Source of the DNA: Acinetobacter sp. WCHAc010034
GTDB lineage: Bacteria; Pseudomonadota; Gammaproteobacteria; Pseudomonadales; Moraxellaceae
Direction of reading: 5' to 3'
Length of the DNA: 64,000 nt
Assembly (NCBI RefSeq): GCF_001696615.3
Contig: NZ_CP032279.1
Coordinates: 1,488,001 to 1,552,000 of the forward strand
Position 1 is the stretch's first letter; the number at the start of each line of letters is the position of its first letter. The position numbers and the translations under genes are program-made. Under the pieces are notes generated by a model that saw only the letters and a program-made list of their open reading frames with translations, made no database searches and had not been told where the DNA came from. Shown here piece after piece: positions 37,832-47,076 of this stretch.

Positions 37832-38765
37832 ACAGCAGATACTTCACTTTTTTATTCAGCTGCACCAGAAGCAGCCCGGCGAAAATAGAGCACAGCAGAA
37901 CCGCAATGCTGAGTAATGTCTGCTGGCCCGGGAAATAATGCTTCAGATGATGAATAAACAAGGGATGAATTAAAAATATCGCCGTAGACAGGCTCGCAAT
38001 ATTTTTGCTTTCTCCGATGATTTTCCGGTTCAAGGCGTACCAGAAAATGACAGGGGCCGCGAAAAACAGCGAAAACATTTGATCCAGGCTTTCGGTTTTG
38101 CTGACAAAAAAATAATTCAGCAGGGATTCAGCAAGCACAAGGCCGATCAGCAGGCCGACATGGCGCAGCTTTATTTCCATATGTCTGAAAACAGCGCCGT
38201 CCAGCTTGTTTAATAAAAAGCCCAGCGTCAAAAATGGAAAGCTGACCAGCAGAAAATTGCGGTGCGTGGTATAGCTGTTGAATTTCCAGTCCAGATAGCC
38301 GTCCAGCAGATGCAGATTTCCGATCTGCTGAATCAGCGTGCCGAGGGCAAATAAAACAGCCACAGTGGCGAAGAGCTTTTTTTCACCAATATTCCTCAGC
38401 AGATAAAGCAGGGAGCCGCCCAGCAGCACGCCGATGATGTACCAGAGCACAAAATAGCCGTTATAGATCACCGAAAACTTATAGGCTGCGTCCGCAGCCC
38501 ACCAGACCGGCAGGTAAAATACCATCCAGACCGCATAGAGAATGAAAATCCGCGTCAGCCAGCGCTTGAATTTTTCCAGCGTATCGATATAGAAAAAATA
38601 GTATCCGGTGATGACCAGGAAGACCGGAACCGCGAGGCGGAATACGCCCTGAACCAGGCTGTGCCCCAGCAGCGCTGAAAAGTCATAGAAAATATGCGTA
38701 TGCAAGAATACGACAGATACCGCCAGCAGCAGTTTCAGCAGATCAATTGAAATATTTCGCTGCAT
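37830..38765 (-). CDS. Acyltransferase family 3 membrane protein
   Basis: 311 residues with about nine or ten transmembrane segments. The N-terminal NISIDLLKLLLAVSVVFLHTH is the acyltransferase-3 signature, with the catalytic-type histidine near residue 22. FRLAVPVFLVITGYYFF follows, another hallmark. The family O-acetylates or O-succinylates surface sugars or other envelope molecules. No glycan cluster lies nearby, so the substrate is unknown. It follows the amidohydrolase on the same strand after a 120-bp gap. Confidence 0.88.
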   Translation of the reverse strand: MQRNISIDLLKLLLAVSVVFLHTHIFYDFSALLGHSLVQGVFRLAVPVFLVITGYYFFYIDTLEKFKRWLTRIFILYAVWMVFYLPVWWAADAAYKFSVIYNGYFVLWYIIGVLLGGSLLYLLRNIGEKKLFATVAVLFALGTLIQQIGNLHLLDGYLDWKFNSYTTHRNFLLVSFPFLTLGFLLNKLDGAVFRHMEIKLRHVGLLIGLVLAESLLNYFFVSKTESLDQMFSLFFAAPVIFWYALNRKIIGESKNIASLSTAIFLIHPLFIHHLKHYFPGQQTLLSIAVLLCSIFAGLLLVQLNKKVKYLL

Positions 38766-38887
38766 TGGATTCCTGAAGGGAAATTTTTGCTTAATTTTAC
38801 AGGATTGCAGTCCCCTGCGCGCCGGCTTTTTAAAATATCCGCCGGCTGCAGGCGCGGAGCTTTCTCCCGCCGGCAGCGGCTGCCGGG

Positions 38888-40261
38888 CTATTCAGCCAGA
38901 TTTTTATAAATCAGCCCATCCTTCATAATCACCAGCAGATTTTTCGACGGGTTCGCAATCAGCTGAATATCCGCGATGGGGTCGCCGTCAACCAGCAGCA
39001 TATCTGCAAGCGCGCCTTGCTCAATCACGCCGAGCTTGCCTTTATAAGGGCTCCTTTCTCCAGAAAGGCTGAGCAGTTCGGCATTTGAAGATGTGGCCAT
39101 TTTCAGGACTTCTGCCGGGCTGTACCAGCGCGTCATCGTGGTCAGAAGCGCGCCCTGATTCCTGGTCATTTTCGGGTTGAACAGAATATCGGTGCCCCAT
39201 GCGACTTTCAGCTTGTATTTGCTGGCCCATTTGAACGATTCATCTGTTCCGGCCTGAACCTGCTTCTGCTTTGCCCGGTTTTCTCCAGCTTGCGGGTTGG
39301 CATATTCATTATCAATAAACGCCTGCGAACTCAGCCATGCGCCTTTTTTTGCCATCATTTTAGCGGTGTCTTCATCCAGCAGCTGGCCGTGCTCAATGAC
39401 TTTCACCCCGCCCTTTAAAGCCGTCTGTATGGATTTCGGCGTATATGCATGCACCGCAACATAGGTTCCCCAGTTGTCCGCCGCGCTGACCGCGGCGCGG
39501 AATTCATCTTCCGTATACTGCGCGACATCAATCGGGTCATAATGCGAGGATACGCCCCCGCCCGCCGCCAGCTTAATCTGCGAAGCGCCGAGCATCAGCT
39601 GTTCCCGCGTCCGCTTCAGCACTTCATTGGTTCCGTCAGCGACAATTCCCCCGCCAATGGCTTCGCCGCGGCTCAGCGCGGCATTGCCCGAAGACGGAAT
39701 ATCGTAGGTCATGCGGAAATCTGCATGGCCGCCGGTCTGAGAAATGATTGAGCCGGAAGGCCAGATTCTTGGGCCATTCACCATATTGGCGTCAATCGCC
39801 CGCTTTAATGCAAAAACCGGCCCGCCTAAATCGCGGACGCTGGTAAAGCCGCGCATCAGCGTATTGTTCGCTTCCTGCGCGGCGATGAAATTCAGGTCTG
39901 CGACTTCCGCCGTCATCATCCGCGCCGGAGGCAGCGCAGCCATCATTGCATGCCAGTGCGCGTCAATCAGGCCCGGCATCAGCACTTTTTGCCGGCCGTG
40001 AATAATCTGCGCGCCCGTGGCCGTCCGGATCGGGCTGGCTGAAATTTCCTGAATTGTATTGCCGCGGACCAGCACATTGACCGGAGCGCTGATGCTTGAA
40101 GATTTACCGTCAAATACCCGGACATTCTGAAACAGCACTTCATCCGGCGCCTGAGGCGCATTGGCTGCAGCGTCGGCCTGAGGCGGAGAATGGGCGGATG
40201 CGCTTGAAATAATGCCAAAAAATATGAATGAGCCATTCCGAAGATGCCTGATAATTTCCAT
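38888..40261 (-). CDS. Secreted metal-dependent amidohydrolase (imidazolonepropionase/prolidase-like)
   Basis: 457 residues with an N-terminal signal peptide (about 1-23, ending ASA). The amidohydrolase metal ligands are visible: HxH as DAHWH (near 101), lysine in QIKLAAGG (near 225), histidines in YVAVHAYT and VIEHGQ, and aspartate in WGTDI (near 357). The C-terminal KGKLGVIEQGALADMLLVDG is the usual return strand of the family. Members include periplasmic Xaa-Pro dipeptidases and imidazolonepropionase-like enzymes; the substrate is not predictable here. Confidence 0.88.
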   Translation of the reverse strand: MEIIRHLRNGSFIFFGIISSASAHSPPQADAAANAPQAPDEVLFQNVRVFDGKSSSISAPVNVLVRGNTIQEISASPIRTATGAQIIHGRQKVLMPGLIDAHWHAMMAALPPARMMTAEVADLNFIAAQEANNTLMRGFTSVRDLGGPVFALKRAIDANMVNGPRIWPSGSIISQTGGHADFRMTYDIPSSGNAALSRGEAIGGGIVADGTNEVLKRTREQLMLGASQIKLAAGGGVSSHYDPIDVAQYTEDEFRAAVSAADNWGTYVAVHAYTPKSIQTALKGGVKVIEHGQLLDEDTAKMMAKKGAWLSSQAFIDNEYANPQAGENRAKQKQVQAGTDESFKWASKYKLKVAWGTDILFNPKMTRNQGALLTTMTRWYSPAEVLKMATSSNAELLSLSGERSPYKGKLGVIEQGALADMLLVDGDPIADIQLIANPSKNLLVIMKDGLIYKNLAE

Positions 40262-40689
40262 TATAGTTTTCTCTCAGCCTGCTGAAATCAGTTTAGTTAT
40301 TCGCCATCCAGTATTTTATAGTTAATTAATTTAAAAAAATCAATAATTAAGATTTAGCAAACGGTAATCTTCCCTGCAGCGGGCGCTTCCGCGCTGCGCA
40401 TAATGCAAAAAGCTGAATATCAAATTCAGCTTCTTGCTTGGCCTGATGCCGTGAATTGGGCAAGTGACGCAAATGCCTGATTAACGGCTTGAATCCAAGG
40501 CTTCCTGCAGGCAGGGAAGATTTGCGCCGGCTTCGGCTTTAGGCGCATGCTGCCACGGGCAAGGCACATAAAAAATCATGCTGAAACATAATAAAAAAAC
40601 CTTCATATCTCGATCAAATCAAGATTGCTAATTCATAAATTTTCTACCTATTATGTATGAATAATAAACTTGAATAGAGGGCAATTAGA
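40262..40689. other. Intergenic region before rmuC
   Basis: About 430 bp. It contains an orphan minus-strand terminator-like hairpin (40404-40432) and, ending inside it, a 47-codon minus-strand frame (40426-40569) without a convincing ribosome binding site. The last 90 bp become AT-rich, like rmuC. No firm gene. Confidence 0.5.
40404..40432 (-). terminator. Orphan terminator-like hairpin
   Basis: AAGCTGAAT/ATTCAGCTT stem (40410-40418 with 40424-40432) followed on the minus strand by TTTTTGC. No intact minus-strand gene lies upstream of it, so it may mark a small or decayed gene. Confidence 0.5.
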
Positions 40690-41844
40690 ATGGAAATTAT
40701 CATCTTAATTATTATTGGTTTAATTTGTTTAGCTTTAGGATTCTTTATTGCTAAGGCTGTGCTTAGCAAAGAGACCGTCACACTCCAAGTAAAAGTTGAA
40801 AGCTTTGAAAAAAATATAACAGAAAAGGCTGCTGAGATATCTTCACTAAAACAGAAATTTGAAGATATTCAGGCGCAGCAGCATCAGAAAGATATTAATC
40901 AGCAAAGAATTACAACTGAACTGAATGAAAGGGATAAATCTCTAGTTAATTTAAATAATGAACTGCAGCGAGTTTCTAATGAAAAATTAGCAATAGAAAA
41001 TCTTAAAAATAAAAATGAACAAGAATTTAGCGGTTTAAACGCTGCGTTTGAAGAAATAAAAAAATCTCATAATAAACAGCTGGAAAGCTTAAATACACAG
41101 CATTATGAAAAGCATCAAGATTTATTAACTCAGCATAATGAATTAAAAATCCAGCTTAAAACTCAAAAAGAGCATTTGGATGAAAAATCTCAACAGTATT
41201 TAGATTTGTCTAATAATTTCTCTAAGCTCAAAACATCATTAGAAGAAAGGGAAAAGAATTTTTCAGAACAAATAGCTAATTTTGATAAACAAAAAATGGA
41301 ACTGAGCAATCAGTTTAAAGCATTGGCAAATGACATTTTAGATGCCAAGACTATTTCATTACAAGAAACGAGTAAAGTTGGCATCTCAGCAGTTATTAAT
41401 CCATTCCAGCAGTCCATAGATAACTTTAAGAAAGAAGTGCAGGATATTCATCATAGAGAAACGAAGCAACAAGGAGAACTGCGCCAAGAGCTTGCGCAGT
41501 TAAAAGAGCTGAACCAAAAAATCACCTTAGAAGCGCATCAATTAGCAACGGCATTAAAAGGTCAAAAGAAAACTCAAGGGAATTGGGGCGAGCTAATTTT
41601 AGAAAATGTTTTGGAACGATCCGGGCTTCAATTAGGCACAGACTTTAAGCGCGAGGTTTCTGTCACTATGGAAGATGGCCGGCTTAGACCTGATGTTGTT
41701 GTATATCTCCCGCAAAATAAACATTTAATTATCGACTCAAAAGTATCATTAAATTCTTATACTAAATATATTAATTCTGACAATGAGCATGACAGAAAAG
41801 TTGCATTAATCGAGCATGTGAAAGCGGTTTCAGACAGAATAAAT

Positions 41845-41852
41845 GAATTATC
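41845..41852 (+). repeat. Target site duplication, left copy
   Basis: GAATTATC immediately before the left inverted repeat of the IS element, identical to 42641-42648. Confidence 0.92.
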
Positions 41853-42640
41853 GGTGGTGTATCAAAAAGTATGCTAAAAAAAAGCAGGTTGAATTTTGAT
41901 AAAATAGAGAAATGCAAATAACTCTAGAAATCAAATGTCCAACCTGCCTCAGTGACAGTATAAAGAAAAATGGCATCAAAGTAGATGGGAAACAAAACTA
42001 CCAATGCAAAGACTGCAAACGTCAGTTTATTGGTGACCATGCTCTGAGCTATCTAGGATGTAATTCTGGCATTACTCGTAAAATATTACAGTTAATGGTC
42101 AGAGGCAGCGGTATACGAGATATCGCTGAAGTTGAGCGCATTAGTATCGGTAAAGTCTTACGGACTTTAACTGAATCGGCCTATCAAATTCAGCCTAAAC
42201 AAAGTCATTATGAATCTCTCGAAGTAGATGAATTCTGGACTTTTGTTGGAAATAAAAATAATAAACAATGGCTTATTTACGCCTACCATCGAGAAACAGG
42301 TGAGATTGTTGCTTATGTTTGGGGTAAGAGAGATTTAGCTACAGTCCAAAGGTTGAAGACAAAGCTTAAACAATTAGGTATTCACTACACCCGAATTGCA
42401 AGTGATCATTGGGACAGTTTCATCACTGCTTTTAAAAACTGCAAGCAAAGTATTGGTAAGTTGTTTACTGTAGGAATTGAAGGTAATAATTGCAAAATAA
42501 GGCATCGAATAAGGCGTGGTTTTAGAAGAAGTTGCAATTTCTCCAAAAAGCTTGAAAACCATTTTAAAGCCTTCGACTTAACCTTCTTTTACATCAATAA
42601 TGGCTTCATTTAATGTCAGCATACTTTTTAAAACACCACC
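41853..42640 (+). mobile_element. IS1-family insertion sequence, 788 bp
   Basis: The element is bounded by 23-bp inverted repeats (41853-41875 and 42618-42640) that match at 21 positions and begin GGTGGTG, close to the GGTGATG ends of IS1. It carries one transposase frame in a single open reading frame and is flanked by 8-bp direct repeats, within the 8-10 bp range of the family. Only one copy is in the window, so it is not part of a composite transposon here. The intact ends, intact transposase and identical duplications indicate recent insertion. Confidence 0.95.
41912..42613 (+). CDS. IS1-family transposase, single-frame type
   Basis: 233 residues. The N-terminal zinc finger is CPTCLSDS...CKDCKRQF (about 10-34), followed by a helix-turn-helix (RGSGIRDIAEVERISIGKVL). 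The DDE-type catalytic segment has EVDEFWTFVGNK (near 106), SDHWDSF (near 168) and IEGNNCKIRHRIRRGFRRS (near 193). In classical IS1 the InsA and InsB parts are joined by a -1 frameshift; here both are encoded in one frame, as in several other IS1-family elements. The transposase appears intact. Confidence 0.95.
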   Translation: MQITLEIKCPTCLSDSIKKNGIKVDGKQNYQCKDCKRQFIGDHALSYLGCNSGITRKILQLMVRGSGIRDIAEVERISIGKVLRTLTESAYQIQPKQSHYESLEVDEFWTFVGNKNNKQWLIYAYHRETGEIVAYVWGKRDLATVQRLKTKLKQLGIHYTRIASDHWDSFITAFKNCKQSIGKLFTVGIEGNNCKIRHRIRRGFRRSCNFSKKLENHFKAFDLTFFYINNGFI

Positions 42641-42648
42641 GAATTATC
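42641..42648 (+). repeat. Target site duplication, right copy
   Basis: GAATTATC immediately after the right inverted repeat of the IS element; the rmuC reading frame resumes from here. Confidence 0.92.
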
Positions 42649-43298
42649 TTCTAAGGAGTATCATAAGATTAAAGGCATTAACTCTCCTGAAATTATATTT
42701 ATGTTTATTCCGATAGAATCTGCTTTTGTTGAAGCGCTAAAAGCAGATGAAAGTATTTTTCAAAAAGCGCTGGAAAAAAATGTTCTTGTCGCAACGCCTA
42801 CTACGCTATTAACCAGCTTGAATATTGTGCGTCAATTATGGCGGTTCGAAGAGCAGAATAAACATACCGCGGCCTTAGCCAGCAAAGCGGATGATGTCTT
42901 TCAAAAATTACGCGTCTTTCTTGATAGTTTTAAAGATATTAGAAAACATTTAGATAAAGCAATGGAAACCTATCAAAAATCTGAAAATCAATTGGTCAGC
43001 GGCCGGGGAAATCTTGTGAAACAGGTGAATGATTTTAAAATCCTAGCTCCGGCCATTCAAGGCAGCCTTGCTGCAGATTTGGTTGAAAAAGCAAACTTAG
43101 AAATAGAATATGCAAAAATATCTGACTAAGCAATTTCTAGAATTATCCTGAATTAATAAGACTTACAGAGATAGGTATTTAAGGCCTTTATCCAGCAGAT
43201 TAAACTGTCCGCTAAGAAAACTTATAGAATAAGCGCTCTAAAAGCGGACTTTTTACCTTCTTAGATTAACAATGCAGAAAAATTTATTGAAATAAAAT

Positions 43299-43327
43299 AA
43301 AAAGCCCAGTTTCTGAACTGGGCTTTT
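43299..43327. terminator. Bidirectional terminator between rmuC and hemW
   Basis: AGCCCAGTT/AACTGGGCT stem with a TCTG loop, A-rich before and T-rich after, between convergent genes. Confidence 0.88.
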
Positions 43328-43389
43328 CCTTAAATATCCTGCCGCATGCATTCATCCGCTGAAATGCTTCAAGGTAAAGCCCTTCAGCA

Positions 43390-44544
43390 TCACAGAAACT
43401 CTTCCAGCACCGAATTTAAAAACACATGCCCCTGCTCCGTGCAGGCTAAGCGGCTGTGATCCGCCGCCATCCATTTGCGCGCGCGCAGTGAAGCCAGCAG
43501 CTCATCCAGACTGTCCAGGCTCAGGCCGGTGCGCTCGGCATAAAGCCCGGCATCCACGCCTTCATTCAGGCGCAGGGCATTCATCATAAATTCAAAAGGC
43601 AGCTCTGCATCATCAATGCGCTTCAGCTGCAGATGCTCTGCCGGCACTTTGGCTAAATAATCCTTCGGCAGGCGGGTTTTCTGAAAGCGGTACACGCCAT
43701 CCGGCCGGGTGACTTTGCCGTGCGCGCCCGCGCCGATCGCCAAATAATCGCCGAACTGCCAGTAATTTAAGTTATGCGCAGACGGCCGCTCCTTGCGCCA
43801 GGCCGACACTTCATAATTCACAAAGCCGCTGGCTTTTAAATAGGCTTCGCCCTGCTCCTGAATGTCTTCCAGAACCTCATCCCGCGGCAAAACCGGCTGG
43901 GTGCGGAAGAACACCGTATTCGGCTCAATGGTCAGCTGATACCATGACACATGGGTTGCGCCGCTTTCCACCGCCAGCTTTAAATCCAGCAGCGCCTGCG
44001 CCAAAGTCTGTTCCGGCAAGCCATGCATCAGGTCCACATTGATCCGTTCAAAGCCGGCTTCTTTGGCCAGCTGAATGGCGGACACTGCGTCCGTATTGGA
44101 ATGAATGCGCCCGAGCTTTTTCAGATGTTCAGTATTGAAGCTCTGCACGCCTATCGATAAGCGGTTAATCCCCGCCTCTAAATAGCCGGCAAAGGGGTCA
44201 TGCTCTACCGTTCCGGGGTTGGCTTCCAAGGTGATTTCACAGTTTTCGTCAAAAGGAATCAGCGCTTTCAGCTGCGCAAACAGCCATTGATAGCCCTGGG
44301 CGGAAATTAAAGACGGCGTGCCGCCGCCGATAAATACGCTGTGAATGGCGCGGCCCTGGGCAAAATCAATCTGGGTTTTAAAGTCTTCCACCAAAGCCTG
44401 CAGGTATTCCCGCTCCAAATCCAAAGACAGCTTGCCGTCTGGAACGGCATGCGAATTGAAGTCACAGTACGGGCATTTGCGCACGCACCACGGCATGTGA
44501 ATGTATAAAGACAAAGGAACCAGTGCAGGATTTAATTCAGCCAA
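43390..44544 (-). CDS. hemW: Radical SAM heme chaperone HemW
   Basis: 384 residues. The 4Fe-4S motif is CVRKCPYCDFNSH (near 21), with the HemW-type CxxxCxxC and no fourth cysteine of the HemN CxxxCxxCxC motif. GGGTPSLIS follows, and the C-terminal HemN_C domain contains LRLNEGVDAGLY. HemW binds heme and helps deliver it to target proteins; it is not a coproporphyrinogen oxidase. It is often misannotated as hemN; the true hemN is at 29442-30827. Confidence 0.93.
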   Translation of the reverse strand: MAELNPALVPLSLYIHMPWCVRKCPYCDFNSHAVPDGKLSLDLEREYLQALVEDFKTQIDFAQGRAIHSVFIGGGTPSLISAQGYQWLFAQLKALIPFDENCEITLEANPGTVEHDPFAGYLEAGINRLSIGVQSFNTEHLKKLGRIHSNTDAVSAIQLAKEAGFERINVDLMHGLPEQTLAQALLDLKLAVESGATHVSWYQLTIEPNTVFFRTQPVLPRDEVLEDIQEQGEAYLKASGFVNYEVSAWRKERPSAHNLNYWQFGDYLAIGAGAHGKVTRPDGVYRFQKTRLPKDYLAKVPAEHLQLKRIDDAELPFEFMMNALRLNEGVDAGLYAERTGLSLDSLDELLASLRARKWMAADHSRLACTEQGHVFLNSVLEEFL

Positions 44545-44673
44545 GGAAGATGCTCAAAATAAAAAAAGAGGAGTACCGGCGCATTTTAACATGAGTGCAT
44601 CAAGACGCTTATGCATTCTGCGCGCCAATCCGCTAAACTCAATAAAATCAGACCGGATTGAGGCGCAGGCAGA

Positions 44674-45132
44674 ATGAAAATAAGTTCTCAGCTCCTGATG
44701 CTGATGCCGCTGGCCATGGGCATCGGCATTGCCATGACTTTTCAGACCGCAATCAACAGCCAATTGCGCGAATATCTGTATTCGCCGCTGCAAGCCGCCC
44801 TTTTATCCTTTTTGGTTGGTACAATAGCGCTGGCTGCCATGGTGTTTTTTCAGCCTGCAGAAAAGCCGAATCTGGATACGCTCCAGCAAATTCCCTGGTT
44901 TTTATGGCTGGGCGGATGCCTCGGAGGCTATGCCATCAGCGTCAGCATCTATACGGCGCCGAAACTGGGCTTTCTGACTTTATCTGGACTGATCATTTTT
45001 GGACAGATTGTAACCTCGATGATTGTTGACCAGTACGGCCTGCTGGGCACTGAAAAAACGCCGGTCAACTGGCAGCGCCTTTTAGGCGGCGTGGTGATTT
45101 TTACCGGTGTGCTTCTCACCCTACAGCGCTAA
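44674..45132 (+). CDS. DMT family transporter, YdcZ/DUF606 type
   Basis: 152 residues with five transmembrane segments, half the size of a standard DMT carrier, as in the YdcZ (DUF606) group. Conserved stretches are MAMTFQTAINSQLR-like near the N-terminus (GIAMTFQTAINSQLRE), ALLSFLVGTIAL and a C-terminal LLGGVVIFTGVLLT. Such half-size proteins usually work as dimers; the substrate is unknown. It lies 37 nt upstream of abeM on the same strand and is probably cotranscribed with it. Confidence 0.85.
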   Translation: MKISSQLLMLMPLAMGIGIAMTFQTAINSQLREYLYSPLQAALLSFLVGTIALAAMVFFQPAEKPNLDTLQQIPWFLWLGGCLGGYAISVSIYTAPKLGFLTLSGLIIFGQIVTSMIVDQYGLLGTEKTPVNWQRLLGGVVIFTGVLLTLQR

Positions 45133-45169
45133 ACCGTTTTCCGAAGCACCGGATGAAATAGGTATTTTT

Positions 45170-46534
45170 GTGCAGAATGCTGCGTATGCAACAACCAACC
45201 GTTATGAAATAAAAAAACTGCTGCACCTGATGCTGCCAATTCTGGTCACTCAGTTTGCCCAAGCCGGCTTCGGCCTGATTGACACGGTGATGGCCGGGCA
45301 TTTATCCGCCAATGACCTGGCCGCCATTGCAGTCGGGGTCGGACTGTGGATTCCGATCATGCTGCTGTTCAGCGGCATCATGATTGCCGCCACTCCGCTG
45401 GTGGCCGAAGCCAACGGCGCGCGCGCGCCTGAAAAAATTGCCGTGATTGCGCGCCAGTCGCTGTGGGTTGCATTGATTTTAGGCATCATTGCCTGCCTGA
45501 TTCTGCAGATTGCGCCCTTGCTGCTGCCGGTTTTAGGCGTGCCTGAAGCCCTGCTGCCGAAAGCCAGCCTGTTCCTGCATGCCATTGGCTTCGGCATGCC
45601 GGCCGTCACCATGTATGCGGCGCTGCGCGGCTATTCCGAAGCGCTGGGTTTTCCGCGCCCTGTGACCGCAATCAGCCTGATTGCCCTGCTGCTGCTGATT
45701 CCGCTGAACTTTGTTTTCATGTACGGCTTAGGGCCAATTCCTGAACTGGGTTCCGCCGGCTGCGGCTTCTCCACGGCGATTCTGCAGTGGCTGATGTTCT
45801 TCGCCTTGGCCAGCTATATCTTTAAAGGCAGCGCCTATCAGAAGACCCAGCCCTTTGCCGTGTTTGAAAAAATTGACGGCTACTGGGTCAAGCGCATCTT
45901 AAAGCTCGGCCTGCCGATTGGCCTGGCGATTTTCTTTGAAGTCAGCATTTTCAGCACCGCGGCCATTATCCTCAGCCCGCTGGGTGAAATTACCGTAGCG
46001 GCCCATCAGATTGCGATTTCCATTACCTCGCAGCTGTTTATGATTCCCATGTCCCTGGCGATTGCCCTGACCATCCGCGTCGGCACCTATTACGGCGAAA
46101 AGAATCTGCCGGCCATGCGCAAAGTGCAGTTTATCGGGCTGATGACGGCAACCGTTTTGGCTTTCATTTCCATGACGCTGCTCTGGCTGCTGCGCTATGA
46201 AATTGTCGCACTGTATACCAGTGACTATGATGTCGCGGTGGTGGCTGTGTATCTGGTGCTGTTTGCGATTGCCTACCAGCTGATGGATGCATGGCAGGTC
46301 AGCGCCGCCGGCTGCCTGCGCGGCATGCAGGACACCAAAGGCCCGATGTGGATTACCATGATTGCCTACTGGATTATCGCTTTCCCGGTCGGCATTTACC
46401 TTGCGCGCTTTACCGCAATGGGCGCTGCCGGCGTCTGGGTCGGGCTGATTGTCGGGCTTACGGTCGCCTGCATCCTGCTGCTGACGCGGCTGTTTATGAA
46501 CAATCAGCGCCTGCGCAATGGAGCCGCATCCTGA
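45170..46534 (+). CDS. abeM: MATE family multidrug efflux pump AbeM
   Basis: 454 residues with twelve membrane segments. It aligns closely, as I recall, with A. baumannii AbeM (LLHLMLPILVTQFAQAG, DTVMAGHLSANDLAAIAVG, LQWLMFF, CLRGMQDTKGPMWIT). MATE pumps export cationic drugs such as fluoroquinolones and dyes in exchange for H+ or Na+. The frame extends upstream to 45107 inside the previous gene; the GTG at 45170 has AGG seven bases upstream and fits the family N-terminus, so I chose it. The substrate range here is inferred from homology. Confidence 0.9.
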   Translation: MQNAAYATTNRYEIKKLLHLMLPILVTQFAQAGFGLIDTVMAGHLSANDLAAIAVGVGLWIPIMLLFSGIMIAATPLVAEANGARAPEKIAVIARQSLWVALILGIIACLILQIAPLLLPVLGVPEALLPKASLFLHAIGFGMPAVTMYAALRGYSEALGFPRPVTAISLIALLLLIPLNFVFMYGLGPIPELGSAGCGFSTAILQWLMFFALASYIFKGSAYQKTQPFAVFEKIDGYWVKRILKLGLPIGLAIFFEVSIFSTAAIILSPLGEITVAAHQIAISITSQLFMIPMSLAIALTIRVGTYYGEKNLPAMRKVQFIGLMTATVLAFISMTLLWLLRYEIVALYTSDYDVAVVAVYLVLFAIAYQLMDAWQVSAAGCLRGMQDTKGPMWITMIAYWIIAFPVGIYLARFTAMGAAGVWVGLIVGLTVACILLLTRLFMNNQRLRNGAAS

Positions 46535-46578
46535 ATCAGCTGCATCTAAGCCCTGCTCCGGCGCGATGCTGAAGCCAG

Positions 46579-46616
46579 AAAAAAGCCTTTCAAAACTGTT
46601 TTTGAAAGGCTTTTTT
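46579..46616. terminator. Bidirectional terminator between abeM and the DUF1737 gene
   Basis: A long perfect stem (AAAAAAGCCTTTCAAAA with TTTTTGAAAGGCTTTTTT) and a 3-nt loop, between convergent genes. Confidence 0.93.
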
Positions 46617-46664
46617 CTTTAAAGGCGCCGGCAAAGCGCTTTGCCTGAACGAATAAAACTGATC

Positions 46665-46877
46665 CTACTGCAAATTGCCGATGGCCTTTTTCAGGCCTTC
46701 CGGCATTTCCGACTCATCTGCCGCTTCCTTGGTAATCACCTGCCCAACAATCACATCGGCGCCGTTAAAGGTCATGGTCGGCGCGCCATACAGCTCATAG
46801 CCTTCATTCAAGGCCTTGGTCACGCGGGCGCAGAAATTCACATCATCTTTGCCGGTTAAATATCTGTAAATTTTCAT
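46665..46877 (-). CDS. DUF1737 domain protein
   Basis: 70 residues. The pattern YRYLTGKDDVNFCARVTKAL, then GYELYGAPTMTF, matches DUF1737, a small cytosolic family of unknown function. It is a single gene, divergent from the ABC1/UbiB-family gene and convergent with abeM. Confidence 0.88.
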   Translation of the reverse strand: MKIYRYLTGKDDVNFCARVTKALNEGYELYGAPTMTFNGADVIVGQVITKEAADESEMPEGLKKAIGNLQ

Positions 46878-47076
46878 GAAAAATCCGCTTTAATGCTGCT
46901 CTTCAGCTTATCTTAAGCCGGTTCGGGAAAAATGTAACGGCAGAATAAGGCCGGAAAACTGATTTTATGCAAAAGAATCAAATAGAAACAAAGATTTAAC
47001 ATTTTAAAGTAGGCAGTGTTGCAATAAGCGCCTATGATCAGAAGCATATTTAAAAAACGAACCTGAGGCATATCAC

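Larger units (their letters stand above)
40690..43129 (+). pseudogene. rmuC: RmuC family protein gene interrupted by an IS1-family element
   Basis: RmuC proteins have an N-terminal membrane anchor, a long coiled coil and a PD-(D/E)XK-like nuclease domain, and limit DNA inversions. Here residues 1-21 are the anchor (IIIGLICLALGFFIAKAVL) and about 30-280 the coiled coil. The nuclease domain follows (GNWGELILENVLE, GRLRPDVVVYLP and LIIDSKVSL), and the frame is cut after VSDRINELS. The C-terminal part resumes at 42649, with SPEIIFMFIPIESAF. Excising 41853-42640 and one 8-bp duplication restores 547 codons without a stop. The gene is much AT-richer than its neighbours. The truncated N-terminal product (395 codons, ending inside the IS) probably lacks function. 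Confidence 0.93.

Noticed and set aside
41853..42640. IS1-family element as part of a composite transposon
   Set aside because: Only one copy is in the window and the 8-bp duplication directly flanks this single copy.
43390..44544. Second hemN gene
   Set aside because: The CxxxCxxC motif without the HemN-specific fourth cysteine and N-terminus identifies HemW.
45107..45169. Earlier abeM start inside the YdcZ-type gene
   Set aside because: No ribosome binding site, and the extra residues do not match the AbeM N-terminus.
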